Positions 45,431-57,430 of a DNA stretch of 64,000 nt are shown here, one piece after another. Numbering within the stretch: the first letter of the stretch is position 1; the number at the start of each line of letters is the position of its first letter. This stretch comes from Pseudoips prasinana (lineage: Eukaryota; Arthropoda; Insecta; Lepidoptera; Nolidae). Location of the stretch: positions 13,026,001-13,090,000 of the forward strand of contig OX621263.1 of assembly GCA_951640165.1 (NCBI GenBank), written 5' to 3'. The translations under genes and the position numbers were made by a program. The notes below the pieces were generated by a model that made no database searches, was not told the origin of the DNA, and saw nothing but the letters and a program-made list of their open reading frames with translations.

Positions 45431-46124
45431 ATATCACCGCCAACTTATTCACTGCGCCATTACTAGCCGTTTTGTTTTCAAATTCCAATAATCTTTCGTC
45501 AATTCCTTTTTTTAACTTTTAAGTGATGTAGAACAGGTCTTCTACATTATAAGCAACTAAAGAGAAATCTAGGAAATACCTCCTAGTACCGATCTACCTT
45601 AAAAATACACTCTTAATAAAAATACGCACAGCTTTTAATAAACAAAGGTTAATTTTATTTGGCATTGAGAGGTTTGTGATGGTTACCTCGCAAGGCTCCT
45701 AACACCGCTCGGATACAAAGTAATATAATCTTTAAAGAGGTCGTCCAATCAAGAACAACAACATTAAAACAATATTAACTTAATTGACAACTGTACAAAA
45801 CAACTTCCGAACCCCGACTTAGTGTTTAAACCGGACATATACAATGTTAGCCAGGATTAAAACTATTAAAAATGTCATTTTTAATAAAACGTTTTTCGTT
45901 CTGGCAGCTGCCATTTTGCGCGGCAAGTGTCACTAAGTATACAACGATTAGCTTATATAATCATTTTGGACAACCGCGTATGACATATGAACGTACGGAA
46001 TGAAGTAATACAATGCTATTCTGCATTTAAAGAACTAATTTAAATGTCGTTACATAAAGCTCACATGAAAAGGACGACGTTTGCATAGAACTGTCAAAGT
46101 TTATTGTTTTTTAAACCATTTTTG

Positions 46125-46215
46125 CAGAAGGAAATGGATCCCTGCGTTGCGGGGCGATTTACAAACATTTAATTGACGAACACAAAGTACTTCTAAAACG
46201 ACTTGTCCGGGACTC
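46125..46215 (-). mobile_element. tRNA-headed SINE type B, 3' end
   Basis: On the minus strand it reads ACTTTGTGTTCGTCAATTAA, GTTTGTAAATCGCCCCGCAA and CGCAGGGATCCATTTCC. Confidence 0.7.
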
Positions 46216-46889
46216 AAAATTAGTCCGCATGTTATAATTTCCTATTTTCTTTTAAAATTACGCGACAAAACAAATTGACAGAATTAATTACGCCTTGTCT
46301 TTTCGTCCATATTACACGTTATTATGTGTTACATTATTAAGAAATGCAATTGTAATAAAACTAGTTCTGTATTGCTTAAAATTGAGGCCTGTCCATTGGA
46401 GTATGTTACATCCAACCTTTAATTAAATAATCAGAAAATTTTTAACTCAACTTTTTGCTCGGTCTGCAATACATACCTGGCTATTATTCATTTCTTGACC
46501 ATTTCTCACTGACGGCCGGTTAAACCTCTCTACTAAAAATCCATTTCACTCCTTGGACTCCAAACCAACCAACAAATACCAAAAACTCCTTTTAGCATAA
46601 CGAGACTATCATACCATCAATCGTACTACAAAAGAAATGATAACATCAGCTTTACCAAGTAGCCACAAGATGGCGTGGCGTGCCATAGATTGCGTGAGAT
46701 AGGAACATGGGTTTCTTAAGTTTATAATGTTCTGATTGGTTTTGTAGGTCCTTTTAAAGCTATGGCTGCCATGATCAAAATCTAATTCCTAAGTGGACCT
46801 AGTTCTTAAGTACCAACCGTGGAAAAACTCTGCCAAATAAACGAAATCTCAAATATTTAAGGGTGCTGCCAAGTGGCCAACAATTGCAG

Positions 46890-47170
46890 AATATTACCAT
46901 CCCACTGCAGGGCAACTGCATTCTCACAATGAGTGGAAATGGGCCCCAGTCCACCATACAAGGCTAGTGCAGGTTTGCAGACTTCACATGCCACCGATAA
47001 CATTTTGAAGAATTCTCCGGCGTGCAGGTTTCCCTTCGATGATTTCCTTCACCGTTTTCAGTACGAGATAAATAATTTGTAATATGTATGTACATGATTG
47101 CGGAAAGTCTATGGTGTGTGCCTTAGGTTTAAACTCAGAACCATTGTCTCCACAGTCTAACAATAATTCA
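46890..47170 (-). repeat. Family G repeat
   Basis: GCAGGTTTGCAGACTTCACA, GAATTCTCCGGCGTGCAGGT and TTCCCTTCGATGATTTCCTT followed by CACCGTT match the head of the family seen at 45.2 kb in the opposite orientation. It runs into LINE family F. Confidence 0.6.
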
Positions 47171-47204
47171 ACTAGCCAAGTGATTTGAATTTTTTTTCTG
47201 ACAT

Positions 47205-47460
47205 AGGGCGACAAACGCGCAACTGGGTCACCCGATGGTAAGTTATCACCGGCGCCCATGCACATTCGCAACACCAGAGGAGTCACGGGTGCGTTGCCGG
47301 CCTTTAAAAGACTCAGCAAAGTGTTGCTGACCCTTTCCCCCATCCCGATGAGCTCTGGCAACCTTACTCACATGCAGAAACACAACATTAATGTTGTTAT
47401 TAAGGAATGTCTTCCGTAAGGTGGAGGTATTACCCCAGTCGGGCTGCTCTTTAAGCAATT
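47205..47460 (-). mobile_element. LINE 3' region, family F
   Basis: This is an inverted match to 26930-27206 (GACATAGGGCGACAAACGCG, CACCCGATGGTAAGTTATCA, CCCATGCACATTCGCAACAC and CCCCAGTCGGGCTGCTC). Frames of 70 and 125 codons across it are not intact proteins. Confidence 0.75.
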
Positions 47461-49016
47461 AAACGCTGTTCCTTTCCAAGATATTGGTATATTTTCCCCC
47501 AGAGCCATAGCGACGACCTCAGGGGCTGATATTTGTCAGCGTCTATCACACAGCTGCTAGTTTAGTTGAGTAAAATTACAGATCAGCCAGGAAAACTACA
47601 CACAAACTGGTAATTCATGATTTAACTTTTAATTTAAAATTACAAAATATCATTCAAATTCGTGCTCAATCAAAACAATGTAATAAAAACGATCGAACCA
47701 AGTCCTTTACAAAAATCAATTGAAATATACCATAAAAATATTTTAAAAAACTTGAATTTTCATTAATATTTTATATTTCCTATAATAAATTCAACATTTT
47801 ATTGTATACACGATCTTCAATGTAAAGATTTCAATTTATCAACCACATTGACTTCTGATGGATTGCAATTTTATTGACGGTTTTTATTACATTAATTGAT
47901 TTATTAAGTACCCATTAAAGTTAAATCATTCAATAAATTTAATTTAGCGAGATATTAAAAGACATACTGGCAATCGTTTTATTTCTCTTTGTTTCTTTGT
48001 CTCTTAAGTTTTAGTACATGGACGACCAAGCTTAGCAAGTTTTTTTTTAACATGTGGTTGTTTCCGTCCTAAAACCCATAGGAGGTGTCCTTTGGTGCGT
48101 TTTATTTATTTTATTTGTGACATATAGACGCCATGAGTACTTACTTGCCTCTATTATCTGGTGACGCAGTGAAAACTTTCTAAGCTACCGTTAAACGTCA
48201 TAAAAAAAGGGATATGTCAAATGGTAATCTAAATAAAATAAAAACACTGGTAACTAATAAATGAACTAGCTTGGTTAAATTTTTGCCTAAACGGTATGCA
48301 CCGTAGCAGTTTTTACAAGCCTGATTCTAAATGTATATATTAAAGTGAGTTCTATAAACTATACTGTAGATAAGTTTTCTAAATCTAAACTCTCCACTAT
48401 TTTCCATTGGTGGTATACCAAAAATTCGGTGATTTAACCGCCTAATTTCTCCCCTAAACTTACTTAACTCAATTCACCCTAACGTGTCAAGTTATAAATA
48501 AAAATAACGCAATACCAGCTTTAATAAAAAGCTACGTAAGAGAGCAGTTAACATTTGCTCCTACGACAATCATAAATCATATGTCAAGCCGCCATTTTGT
48601 CTGATTAACCTTACAAGGAAAGCGTAATTATATAAGGTTGTTGTGCTCCCGCGTAAATAGGGATGTTATAGACTCGATTGTGTCGGCATAATCGTCATTA
48701 GGCTGTAGAATCGAATGTGATGCAAGTAGAACGTATAATCGAGAATCGAATTGTGTAAATGGGTTTTGAGATTTTCATCGCATGGGGAAGAATCTAGTTT
48801 ATCTTTATCTGAACTATAATCGAATAGCGTACTGAAACATTTATGTTTAAGTATTCTATTTGTTTGTAGTTACAGTATAAACCTATTAATACCTATATAA
48901 AACAATTGTTTGCTTATATTTTTGCGTCATTATGTGTGCAAAGAGTGGAAATGCTTTACTATTGTAAAAATAATTGTAAAAGATTTAATTTCCATTTATT
49001 CTATATACAATATTTT

Positions 49017-49097
49017 TCTGGAAGAGATCATATGAGAGCGATAAGGCCGCCATCTGTATTACTGCATAATAAAGAGTTACTCTACCTATCTACCTAA
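49017..49097 (+). mobile_element. Jockey-like LINE 3' end
   Basis: CTGGAAGAGATCATATGAGA, GCGATAAGGCCGCCATCTGT and AATAAAGAGTTACTCTACC with a CTATCTACC tail. Confidence 0.75.
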
Positions 49098-50189
49098 ATA
49101 GGATAAAATATAGTTTTTTCCACCTTATGACTGCCGAACTCAGTAAACTTCTAGCTGTAATTAAAGACCAGAATTTATTATTGCTTGAATTGTTTCAGTG
49201 TCTCGGCTAAAAAAGTCTAATAATTTACTCATACCCTATTTCCCCTGATCGTGAGACCTGGCCACGTCGAATTTTCTAGATTTCCCAATACTGTGAATTG
49301 ACGGAATTCGCCACGGCCATAGTTGCTTATTTAACCTAAAAACAATCAAAATTGCTCAAAAGAATTTCACTGAGCATTTTTAATTTACTCAAACAAAATA
49401 TTATTCCGAGAAATCAGATTTTGTTCAAAAATCGGTAGGTATTACGAAATTCTTATTCTGAGAAATACAATCAATAGATTTTACGCTTCATTCGGTGTCG
49501 ATGCATGATGAATAATATCGATTCTTGGTACCAAACAAAGAATCCGATGTCTGTTAATGGTACATCACTAGGTACATTCGATTGAAACGTCTCTATCACT
49601 AACTATTATTAGAAAATGAGCTAGCATCGACCAAGTGTCAATTAAACTCTTTAATTTGCTACGATTCGTTGGTTAGATTATTATTTTTTAATGAAGACCT
49701 TTTTGTGCGATGGCTTCCTATTTGCTGAATTGTGAGGTTCGCTTTCTAGACATTTCTATTCCAAATGATATATGTTTGGCTTTTAATGATAAATGCCCTA
49801 ACATATTTTTCACATTAACAATGTATAAACAATGTAAAACAAGTGGCATTATTACCTCTTTTACGTCAACTTAAGTTCTAACTTATATAGCCAATAGCAT
49901 TCCACGGTATTTACGCATAATTTTACCAATGTGAAGTGAGAATTAAGATATTTTTTTAAATATAATCACAAAACTATTAACGAAACAAAAGTTCAGTGAA
50001 ATCCTCCATTTTGAAATGTTTCTATGTTAATTTGACAGTGACGTATGAAAGTAAGCATGCTTAGTGATGTAACCACTCGATCAACATTCATGTTTTAATA
50101 TTTGCTAATAAACAAGTGTAATTTTATTCTATCCATACTTTAAAAAAATTAAAGTAACATTGAATAATAATTTTGTAATAATATTTTAG

Positions 50190-53100
50190 GAAAAGGACAT
50201 GAGTAGTGAACATAGTGATGTATCTAACGGTAACACACGTAATTATTTTATTTTATTTTTTAATTATTGTAACATATTTTTAATTTGTTTTTAAATCGCG
50301 AATTATAATTCTCTGAAGTAAACCTACAAATCGACAGCATAACATAATGATTACTATGCTGCTAGAACACTTTTTACCTATTCGTATTTCGTATAAGTAC
50401 TTGAAATAACGCAATGACCTACAAACTACCTACTACTACTATAGGTAATAAATAGGTATATAAAATAAAAAAAAATCGTCTGAATGACCGCTGGACAGTG
50501 TGCCATTAAAATAAATTATTGGATACTGTTTTAAAAAACATTCAACTGAATTCAAGTATTCTTTATAAATCCTAAGTTTATATCCGACTAAAACAATATT
50601 TCTATAATATATCCTGGGACATTAGTCGCACACGGCCATCTGATCCTAAACTAAACTGAGCTTGTACTATGGTAACCAGAGAACTAAATACTACATATAC
50701 TACTTTTCTTTTGTAAATACATACTTGTATACCTACAACCATTTACAAAAGTATTCCGTATCAAATAAAAAAAAAGATTAATATTCTGCTTTTTACTAAT
50801 AAATTCAATATAATAATAAATAGATATAACTATAATATATAAAAGTAGATAATCTACTAAGTAAGATTCGATACACAATGCCTCTGTTTTTCTCATTTAT
50901 TCATTTGAAAGTGGATAAAAGGGAATAGTGTGTTAAATAAAAAATAAAGGCCAAGGTATAGACAAAAGGTCGACAAAAGAAAACACTTCAACTTGACAAT
51001 ATTCCATTGATAGCCGCACTAATAGTCGATCAACTATTTGTCATAATCGGCCATTAGTGACACTTGACGTATTCGACAATTGACTTGTCAAACGAAAAAG
51101 TCTCATATATTTCTTTACGGAATTCTTTTCGTAGTAAAAGTGATTTAATAAAATGCTGAGATGATGCCATTTTGGTTTTGCACGGACAACAAGTGTCTTT
51201 GTTTTTCTTTTATATTTTTGTTGTCTGTGCAGTTTCCTCAATAAATCCTTTTCTTCTTCTTTCTTCTTTATTTGCTTCTTTCTTCTACTGCAGGCTTTTG
51301 TTTTTAGATATATCACATCGTAAGTTTAGTTAAAATATAATGTACAATCGGCGGTCTTATCGCTAATGTAGCAATCTCTTCCAGACAACTTTCTTTATAT
51401 TTTTTGCAGTATTATTTATATTTTTCGTTAATATTAAGCAAAAATTGAATATTATATTGGTTAATATTAACCTAAAGCCCAATATTCAATTGGCAATAAT
51501 TATTATATCTACTTTATTCTCCTCCGATCCTATTCTTGGGACTATCCATAAGTATTTTCAGTTGTAATATATTTTAAAAGATTCCTAATTCAAAACTGGA
51601 TTAGTTCTCTTAACAACCTTCAGTCATTTCATTGGTTGTGACCCTCGTAGCCTGATGCTCTCTCCGGTCCGTAAGTGATTGGCGAGGTTAAGCAACTAGG
51701 CTCACGGTGAGTCCCTAGATGGGTGACCGCCAAAGTGGATTAATTTCATAGCGTCTCCGAGCTTCGGAGAGGTTGTAGCCATTAGGCAATTGTCGTTAAG
51801 CCATGTCAGAGGCCTAAAGGGCGGCTCGACCAAATATTCCACTAAGTTAACCACTGCCCATACGATAAGTATATAAGTAAATAATTCGTAGTTATATTTT
51901 AATTGCTAAGAAAGCAAATGAAACATTATCTAGTTCACCATAACCCTATTTAAACTGAAGCCTGAACTGAAGCTAATAATGATGCTCCAACTGAAAACGT
52001 ATATTAAGGGCTAATCAATGCTTTACACAGTAAAACAACTATTACAACGAAGGGTCAAATGATACGACTAAATTATTGATTTGTCCACCCGTTGTTGATT
52101 CAAAATACATTTTATTAAACGGGTTAGAATGGACGTCAAATTCACGCGCGTCACGTCGCTCAAACTATTTTTGACGGGACATGAAAAAGAATATAACTTC
52201 ATTTTATTATAATTCTTAAATGCCATTCGATTAGAAACGTTTTAAAAAAGAAGTCAGATTAGATATTTTTCAAGTTTTAAGCATTACATTATCTGGTCTA
52301 GTCCAGAAATGTATTATAAATCAATTTGGAATTACTTTTATCTGTATCTGGACATAATTTTATATTTTTCCAAGCATTGAAATTATTTTAATTGTGATTG
52401 GTATCTAATAAGCTATTCCAGTAAGACTATTTAACAATCTAAAGAGATTCAAAGGATTGTTCCATATGGTATGATGAAACTCTATGATCGGACCAATACT
52501 TAACGAATAAGATTTAAAAGATCATTTTTATAAAAGTTACCTCCATTTTGTAGGCTTCTAAAGGCTTCTGAAGAAACCTAGCTAAAATTCTATATATATA
52601 TTTTTTTTTCAAAATATATTTATTTTCCTTTCACAAAGAATAGGGTTATCTAGAATCTAGTGACAATTTCATAATGATATGACAATACTGCCAAGCTAGA
52701 ACCCAACTTTGATATACATTTTCCAACTCTAACTATAAATTTGCCAACCACTATAAAATAAATTCGCGCCTCAGCTAAACACTGATAAATCTAGATTTGC
52801 CTTAGAGAAGAGGTGACAAAATATTTGACAAAAATCGCTGTCAGTATCTTCTAAGCTAATCTTTTAATATCTGAAAGCAATTATATTCAAATCATTTGCC
52901 CACTTATTAAAAGTGACAATCATGACGCTACTTAATACAACAACCAAGTCAATGTAATTGAAGTATCTACGCTCATTATTAACGTCACTATCAAATCAAC
53001 AATTGGATGATCAAGTGACTTCGAGTAACACTCCAAAAGAATAAATCCCGCTATAACTCCAACTGAAGCCCCTATTAAATGTATTCAAACAAGAACTATA

Positions 53101-54738
53101 CTTCAAAACCTTTGTTATTATCATAGACATAGTAATATAGCAATATATTCACAAACAACACCAAAACTAGTATCCATAATAAAGCCTGTAGTCAGAAACC
53201 AAGGACCTAATAAGGCAATGGTTATAACTTTATAGCTAAGGCCAATAAGTCAAGTCACCTACTCGATGGCAAGATTAATGGACTCTGAGCGATACATCGA
53301 GATGGATGGTTTTTTATAATCAATAATGATATACAAACTAGGCACTAGACGGAGATGGGAGATGTTATTGCTCCTGCTACCATAAAACTCAAGGCTAATA
53401 ATGTAGAATAGGAACCTTTATAGACTCCGAATACAAAGATCAAAATAATGATAGACAATTGATTTGAAATATAAGAAGGAAAATAAAGGCAAACTTTAAA
53501 ACGTTAATTACATATATGAAGAGATAAATCGAATAGAATTATCACATAAGGTGATAAAATATTCTAGACTTTGACACCTGCATTGTGAAAAGTAGTTAGC
53601 ATAGCAACAGACTAAGAAGAACCTGTGTGGTTGACGGCAAAAAATATCTCCACCCAAACTCATCCACCGGGGGACGTAGAAGTCGTCCCGAAAGAAGAGA
53701 ACAGGCAGTAGCATTTTTCTGTCAAAACTGACAAACGCCAAGCGTGGAAATTATGGCAATACCCTCGAAAGTAAGAGACACAAGTCCATTGTGAAAATCT
53801 ATTGGCGAGGCCTTTGTCCAACAGTGAACGTCATACGGCTGAGATACGATCACGTAATTAAATAATATGAAGCCCTAAATAGATGGTTATTCATCAAAAA
53901 TTTTATGGAATGGCACCCGCGAAAATTCATATGCATATGAAAATAAACAGAAACCGTTAGCGTCGCATCGGAGTAAGATTGCGACGACTAGGTGCAAACG
54001 CAGGTATAGTATAACATTTTGAACACTGAAGTGAACCGAAATTAATTAACACAAATATGACAATAATGAAAATAAAAATAGTTTATTTACGTGTCATACA
54101 AAGTATGCGTAGGATCCTTTCATTAGTTCATTGGACAATCACACAGAAAGTAAAGTAAAATTATAAACTTAGTAGCCGCCCGGGTGGCACCCCACGTGGA
54201 AAATCATGAAAGGGTCGGTTCATTTTGGACCGTTTTGTGAAAGAGTTTGTCAATTTGACTGCTTATTATTATCTATATTAATATTATAAAGAGGTAACGT
54301 TTGTGAGGTTGTGAATTTGTGACGTTGTAATGGGTAATTTCTGTATCTACTGAACCGATTTTCAAAATTATTTCACCAATAGAAAGCTACGCTATTGTGG
54401 AGTGTCATGGCTATGCTAAATTCCATAATTAATAACGCATCTTTACTTAAACTTGAATAATGTAATTCAAGTTGCGGGACAAACGGGCAGGGACAAAAAT
54501 ATTTATAACGCGGAACGAAGTCCGCGGGCACTACCAGTGTTTTAATATTTTTTTTGTTTTTTTATGAACAGAATCTGATAATGAAATAGGTAATTCCTTC
54601 GGTATGCTATTGCTGGTATTACCAAAATGTACCAAATGTGATCCTCATACATTTTGGCCAAATCTGTTATCATATAGAGAAGATGAAGACGGGTTAATGA
54701 TTTTTAAAACAGGAGTATATAGTGTCTACTGGAATTGA
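50190..54738 (+). CDS. Candidate two-exon small protein (65 aa), unknown
   Basis: Exon A is 50190-50229, between acceptor ATATTTTAG and donor AACG|GTAACA, with ATG at 50199. Exon B starts at 54572 after the acceptor ATGAACAG and is open to a TGA at 54736-54738. The two join in frame. The predicted N-terminus is acidic (MSSEHSDVSNESDNEIGNS), followed by FGMLLLVLPKCTKCDPHTFW with a CxxC, then PNLLSYREDEDGLMIFK. The intron of about 4.3 kb contains SINE, LINE and Helitron sequence, which ends just before exon B. I recognise no family. A 55-codon open stretch behind an acceptor can occur by chance in such DNA, so this is only a candidate. Exon A also opens in frame upstream of the ATG (EKD), so it could be an internal exon of a longer gene. 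Confidence 0.22.
50611..50735 (-). mobile_element. tRNA-headed SINE type C, 3' half
   Basis: On the minus strand it runs from AAGTATGTATTTACAAAAGA through GTACAAGCTCAGTTTAG and GGATCAGATGGCCGTGTGCG to the GTCCCAGGATATAT end. Confidence 0.8.
51342..51390 (-). mobile_element. Jockey-like LINE 3' end scrap
   Basis: On the minus strand GTCTGGAAGAGATTGCTACA, then GCGATAAGACCGCCGATTGT. Confidence 0.6.
51655..51880 (+). mobile_element. 5S-rRNA-like SINE, best copy
   Basis: The head GGCGAGGTTAAGCAACTAGG, then GAGTCCCTAGATGGGTGACC, follows the order and spacing of the 5S rRNA internal promoter region (GTTAAGCAAC ... TGGATGGGTGACC). The body has CAAAGTGGATTAATTTCATA, GAGCTTCGGAGAGGTTGTAG and CATGTCAGAGGCC. 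The tail is ACCACTGCCCATACGATAAG. Confidence 0.82.
53628..53860 (+). mobile_element. Family D repeat (RTE-tailed)
   Basis: TGTGTGGTTGACGGCAAAAA, CATCCACCGGGGGACGTAGA, AAACGCCAAGCGTGGAAATT and CGAGGCCTTTGTCCAACAGT, then CGTCATACGGCTGAGA. Confidence 0.75.
54270..54540 (+). mobile_element. Helitron-like short element, full-length form
   Basis: It starts TCTATATTAATATTATAAAG, then GAGGTAACGTTTGTGAGG and CTGTATCTACTGAACCGATT. The 3' end is AACGCGGAACGAAGTCCGCG, then GGCACTACCAGT. The 5' TC and the 3' hairpin followed by a CTAGT-like end fit Helitrons. It ends 31 bp before the candidate exon at 54572. Confidence 0.8.
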
Positions 54739-54779
54739 AGGATTAGGGAGGATTGATCGAAACCTTCTTGAACACTATT

Positions 54780-55180
54780 TCAATGTATGTAAGCACTCAC
54801 GCTTGTTTCCCAGAGGGGTAAGCAGAGACAACGGATTTCCATTTGTCATGATCTTTGCACACCTCTTTTACTGTCATTATATTCTTCATACATGCTCGCC
54901 AGATTAGGGTAGGTACTTCTGACCTGGCCTTTCTTGAGAACGTCTCCGATTTGGTCAGAGAATGTCCTACGAGGTCTTCCCATTCCGATTGTATCATTTT
55001 CACAGGCAAAGTATATCTACTTCTCTTGTCAATCTTCTTTCCTTCATGCCTTCTAAATGCCCAAACCATCTCACCATACCTTTTTCAATCTTTGTGACTC
55101 CATCCTCTTTCACAGCACAATGCTCTCTTACATCAGTATGTCGTATTCATTCCCTCAAAGTCGTAAGCACGTCTAATAAC
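54780..55180 (-). pseudogene. LINE ORF C-terminal relic (KEVCKDxxKWxSVVSAYPSG)
   Basis: An open 90-codon minus frame (54797-55069) ends with [20 protein letters not shown], then KWKSVVSAYPSGKQA. Upstream in the same direction it reads MVWAFRRHEGKK. This is the C-terminal tail of a LINE polyprotein repeated in moth genomes; I do not assign its clade. No reverse-transcriptase domain remains. Confidence 0.7.
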
Positions 55181-55744
55181 GATCAATACAGGAATGAGTT
55201 TCGGATAGCATAGGTGTAGTAGTCTGGATGCAAATTGACACTAGTTATAGCAATTACACTGGAGGACGGATACATCAGAGATTGTTGAAACGTTATTCAG
55301 AGGTGGATGTAAGATTTTTAGACACATTTGCGGTTGATTCTACACCAGTACCGTGCCGTATATTACTTATAAGGTAAGCTAGCAAGAATCATAGCCATAA
55401 TATATAGTTTGTAATTTAGATTATTTGTATGCATATCATCATTACAGCTGTAAAAACCCCACTATCGGCGCACGGGCGCTTCTCCGCCGCCTAGTAGAAA
55501 CACATACTTCGTAGATTTAGATATATTTTCACTTTCAAAGTCAAAATTTATAAGAATGTCCTTTGATTTATTAAAATAGTAGTCAAAATTAAGTAGTCAT
55601 TAAATCGCGCGAGTATTCCTAACTAGGCACTTAGCATTATTTCGCGAACATTGATGTGGGTGACATGTTTACGCTCTTTATCAGTCTGCTTAAAATTATG
55701 TATTACTGTGTAACTGTTAGAACTGTCCCAATAAAACAAACAAA

Positions 55745-55980
55745 AAAAAATACTCCCCCAAGAATCATCATGGGGGATATGCCATAATTGCCACGCTTGG
55801 CAGACGGGTTGACATATCGCAGTAAGATGGTTGGTCATAGTACTCAGAAAGGAGCTGCTGCCCGTCCTCTAGTAGACATTCCCTTAGGTCGACTTCTAAG
55901 CTAGAAGTCGACCCGAGGAATCTGCTGTTGTGCTCTTTCGCTGACGGCAAAGAATCCGTCAGCGAAAGAGCAGAACAAGT
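55745..55980 (-). mobile_element. Family D repeat interrupted by two hairpins
   Basis: ATATGCCATAATTGCCACGC, TTGGCAGACGGGTTGACATA and GCTGCTGCCCGTCCTCTAGT match family D inverted. At GGTCGACTTCT (55887-55897) it folds back perfectly to 55903-55913. A second perfect hairpin (55931-55947 / 55956-55972, 17 bp, spacer CAAAGAAT) follows 17 bp later. Confidence 0.85.
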
Positions 55981-56044
55981 CACAATGGCTAATATGTATC
56001 AGTTTAAATATACAGTAGAAGAAAACCGAGTTCTAATAACTATT

Positions 56045-56240
56045 GGTAAAGTGATTAGTGTCCCTGACTGTTAATTCAGAGGTCGTGGGTTCGATTCCCA
56101 CCCGGGACATATCTTTGTGTGATGAACACGATAATTTGTTCAGTGTTTCGGTGTAATTTATCAGTTGCCTCTATGTCATAGTACAGGCCCTGACTAGTTT
56201 AGGATCAGATGGCATTTTGTTAGTTGTCCCTAGATATATA
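56045..56240 (+). mobile_element. tRNA-headed SINE type C, best head
   Basis: AGAGGTCGTGGGTTCGATTC, then CCACCCGGGACATATCTTTG, is the B-box region. The body has TGTGTGATGAACACGATAAT. The tail has GTACAGGCCCTGACTAGTTT, GGATCAGATGGCATTTTG and TTGTCCCTAGATATATA. Confidence 0.82.
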
Positions 56241-56577
56241 TTTATATTTTATAATTTATTTGTCGACGTGCATTTCCTCTATAGAGCAAAGCTTATACCT
56301 GGTGCAGCAAATCTCATAAAATCTAATTAAAATTCTTACTTCACTCTAACATGTACAAGGAAAATATGGAGCAAAATAAATCATAAACTAGTAAACGTAA
56401 TTATAATCATCATGCTCTGATGATTGATAAATAACCTCGCTAGTGTTATATGCTGTGAAATAATCTAATTACGTGGTGGACGGCGAAATTAATTACGATT
56501 AGATTATTATTGTATATATTTTCTACATTATTAACTTTTAGTCGCTATGTGTGAATATTCAGTTTTGTTTTATTAAA

Positions 56578-56670
56578 TAAAAACTGTTATTATTCACATG
56601 GGCTTTAAAAAGCGCTTATAAATAGTCGCAACATGAATAGTATTACAAATTAACTATATATATATTCTGT
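56578..56670 (+). mobile_element. Family E repeat end, diverged
   Basis: TTATTATTCACATGGGCTTT, AAAAAGCGCTTATAAATAGT and CATGAATAGTATTACAAATT align to 8553-8640. Confidence 0.65.
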
Positions 56671-57054
56671 TCTAGATACAAAACATAATAAAGATAATTT
56701 GAAAATAATGCTTTTGTTAAATAGGTATTTCTTAAAGTTATCGTAAAATTGGTTTATTCATTTTTTTAATAGTAATTGTCAATACTCACACTCACAGTTT
56801 AAGCTATTATATTTACATCTTGTCAAATGGTAGATACTATTTATATTGTTTTAAAATGAAGATTGCTGATATTTTTCTTAGAATTCATACGTGGGTTAGT
56901 AGAAAAATCTTTACAAAATCTTAATTTACTGAAGTAGTGATATTTTGACCAGGATTGAGCATAGTTTTTTGAGGTGTTTGAAACAGAAGCAAAATTTTAT
57001 GCGCATCATATTGCAAGATAAATATCTGAGGACAACTAAAACAGTGTCGTCATC

Positions 57055-57430
57055 TGATCTCCAACTAGGAAGAGCATGTCCTAAGGCAGCTAGACAACTG
57101 ATAAACATCCTACTAATATTGTAAATGCTAAAGTTTATGACTATGGCTGTATAGATGTATGGATGTTTGGTACTCTTTCATTCAAAAACTACCGAAGGGA
57201 TTTTGATGATGAACTTATGTATCCGAATAACACATAGGCTATAATTTATAAAGTTTCAAGCAAGTAAAACTGAAGGCACCGCTAGTAGGTATGTATATAT
57301 TTCTAAATGTTTACATAATATAGATACATTACACCCAGACACAGAACAAGTAACCGTGCTCATCACACCAAGATTTGTACTGAGTGGAGATCAAAACCAT
57401 GACCTCTGGATAAGCAATCACAGTCGCTAA
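57055..57430 (-). mobile_element. tRNA-headed SINE type C split by a Helitron-like insertion
   Basis: SINE halves (57055-57104, with ATCTGATCTCCAACTAGGAA; 57296-57430, with CATTACACCCAGACACAGAA and the decayed B box GATCAAAACCATGACCTC) are separated by a plus-strand Helitron-like element (57105-57295: ACTAATATTGTAAATGC ... TATAATTTATAAAGTTTC ... CGCTAGTAG). The SINE is therefore the older insertion. Confidence 0.7.
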
